DNA from: NBLH01 sp050296515
GTDB taxonomy: Bacteria; Bacteroidota; Bacteroidia; Bacteroidales; NBLH01
DNA: 64,000 nucleotides
Direction: 5' to 3'
NCBI GenBank assembly: GCA_050296515.1
Contig: JBNKRJ010000111.1
Span: forward strand, 1 to 64,000
Below, piece by piece: positions 63,739 through 64,000 of the stretch (positions are counted from its first letter, which is position 1; every line of letters begins with the position of its first letter). Position numbers and translations under genes: made by a program. The notes under the pieces are model-generated. The model was not told the DNA's origin. It made no database searches and saw only the letters and a program-made list of their open reading frames with translations.

Positions 63739-64000
63739 TTATTCGGTTATTTCTACCTGGTTTCCTTCAGGGTCAAGAACTACACTTTCGTAATACCCGT
63801 CACCTGTTATACGTGGTTCACTTGCAATAATGAAACCATCTTGTCGCAGCTTTGCAGTTAGTTCATCAACCTTTGTTCGGTTTCCAACTGAAATAGCAAG
63901 ATGTACCAGGCCGCATCCAACCAAATTTCCTCCAATATTTTCCGAAATGCCAGGATGGTTCATTATTTCCAATCGTGTTTCAGAACCTTCAAAAGATAGG
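63739..64000 (-). CDS. VOC-family protein (partial)
   Basis: The 3' part of a glyoxalase/bleomycin-resistance/dioxygenase (VOC) superfamily gene; the 5' end lies beyond the window. The visible frame reads LSFEGSETRLEIMNHPG, then LVGCGLVHLAISVG, and ends with GDGYYESVVLDPEGNQVEITE, where the His and the final Glu are metal ligands typical of the fold. Function is open: VOC proteins include lyases, dioxygenases and resistance proteins. The downstream neighbour is the HAD pseudogene, 16 bp away. Confidence 0.86.
   Translation of the reverse strand, partial: LSFEGSETRLEIMNHPGISENIGGNLVGCGLVHLAISVGNRTKVDELTAKLRQDGFIIASEPRITGDGYYESVVLDPEGNQVEITE

Noticed and set aside
1..64000. CRISPR arrays, tRNA or rRNA genes and intact insertion sequences
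   Set aside because: Reading the gaps on both strands revealed no regularly spaced repeats, no cloverleaf-like sequence with a T-loop GTTCnAnnC, and no complete transposase.

Overview
The window is a 64 kb piece of an AT-rich chromosome from the Bacteroidota, most likely class Bacteroidia. The evidence is lineage-typical genes (DUF4292 and DUF4175 proteins, a TamL-type Omp85 lipoprotein, a carboxypeptidase-regulatory-domain beta-barrel), -7 promoter boxes of the TAnnTTTG type, and very few Shine-Dalgarno sequences. I see no rRNA, tRNA, CRISPR array, prophage or intact insertion sequence. A finer taxonomic placement cannot be supported from the sequence alone.

Layout. Positions 1-22 kb are a dense housekeeping region, almost entirely on the + strand: nadA (leftward), then a 574-bp AT-rich gap carrying eight TGTTAA/TTAACA hexamers, then rpiB, a LutB-like protein, an Rrf2 regulator, a VanZ-like protein (leftward), hemW, a GNAT, a flippase, dut, a TPR lipoprotein, a DUF4292 lipoprotein, a metal-site-lacking EnvC-like LytM protein, DUF4175, an anti-sigma-type ATPase, ybeY, mnmG, ade and uvrC. 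Two perfect parS-like 16-mers follow mnmG and a third follows uvrC. ParB sites usually mark the origin-proximal domain, and the divergent gene layout around position 1.1-1.6 kb fits that, so an origin in or near this window is plausible but unproven.

Positions 22-35.5 kb are mostly on the - strand and accessory in character: a DUF389 membrane protein, an MscS-like channel behind a tandemly duplicated leader, two paralogous secreted proteins made only of GH2-type jelly-roll repeats, a large outer-membrane beta-barrel protein, a SET-domain protein, a CLC transporter and two adjacent nucleotidyltransferases. The barrel gene and the jelly-roll pair share a 39-bp upstream element (35 of 39 identical) placed exactly 19 bp from a -7 box, which suggests common control.

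Positions 35.6-45 kb hold regulation and envelope genes: an OmpR-type two-component pair, an orphan response regulator, a glycosyltransferase, a methyltransferase, a LiaI/LiaF-like pair linked to a LytS/LytTR pair, and trpS. Positions 46-54.7 kb are envelope-related (TamL, a GT2, a repeat protein, an ATP-grasp enzyme, a small secreted protein, a PagL-like lipid A deacylase, an unknown protein).

Positions 55-64 kb contain a GNAT, a tightly coupled four-gene operon (sodium:solute symporter, M20 amidohydrolase, alanine racemase, alanine/ornithine-racemase-family enzyme) that looks like a D- or N-acyl-amino-acid uptake and racemisation unit, an Omp85-like barrel, a protein with two fused SiaB-type kinase-like domains, a HAD hydrolase pseudogene with three lesions, and a VOC protein cut by the window edge.
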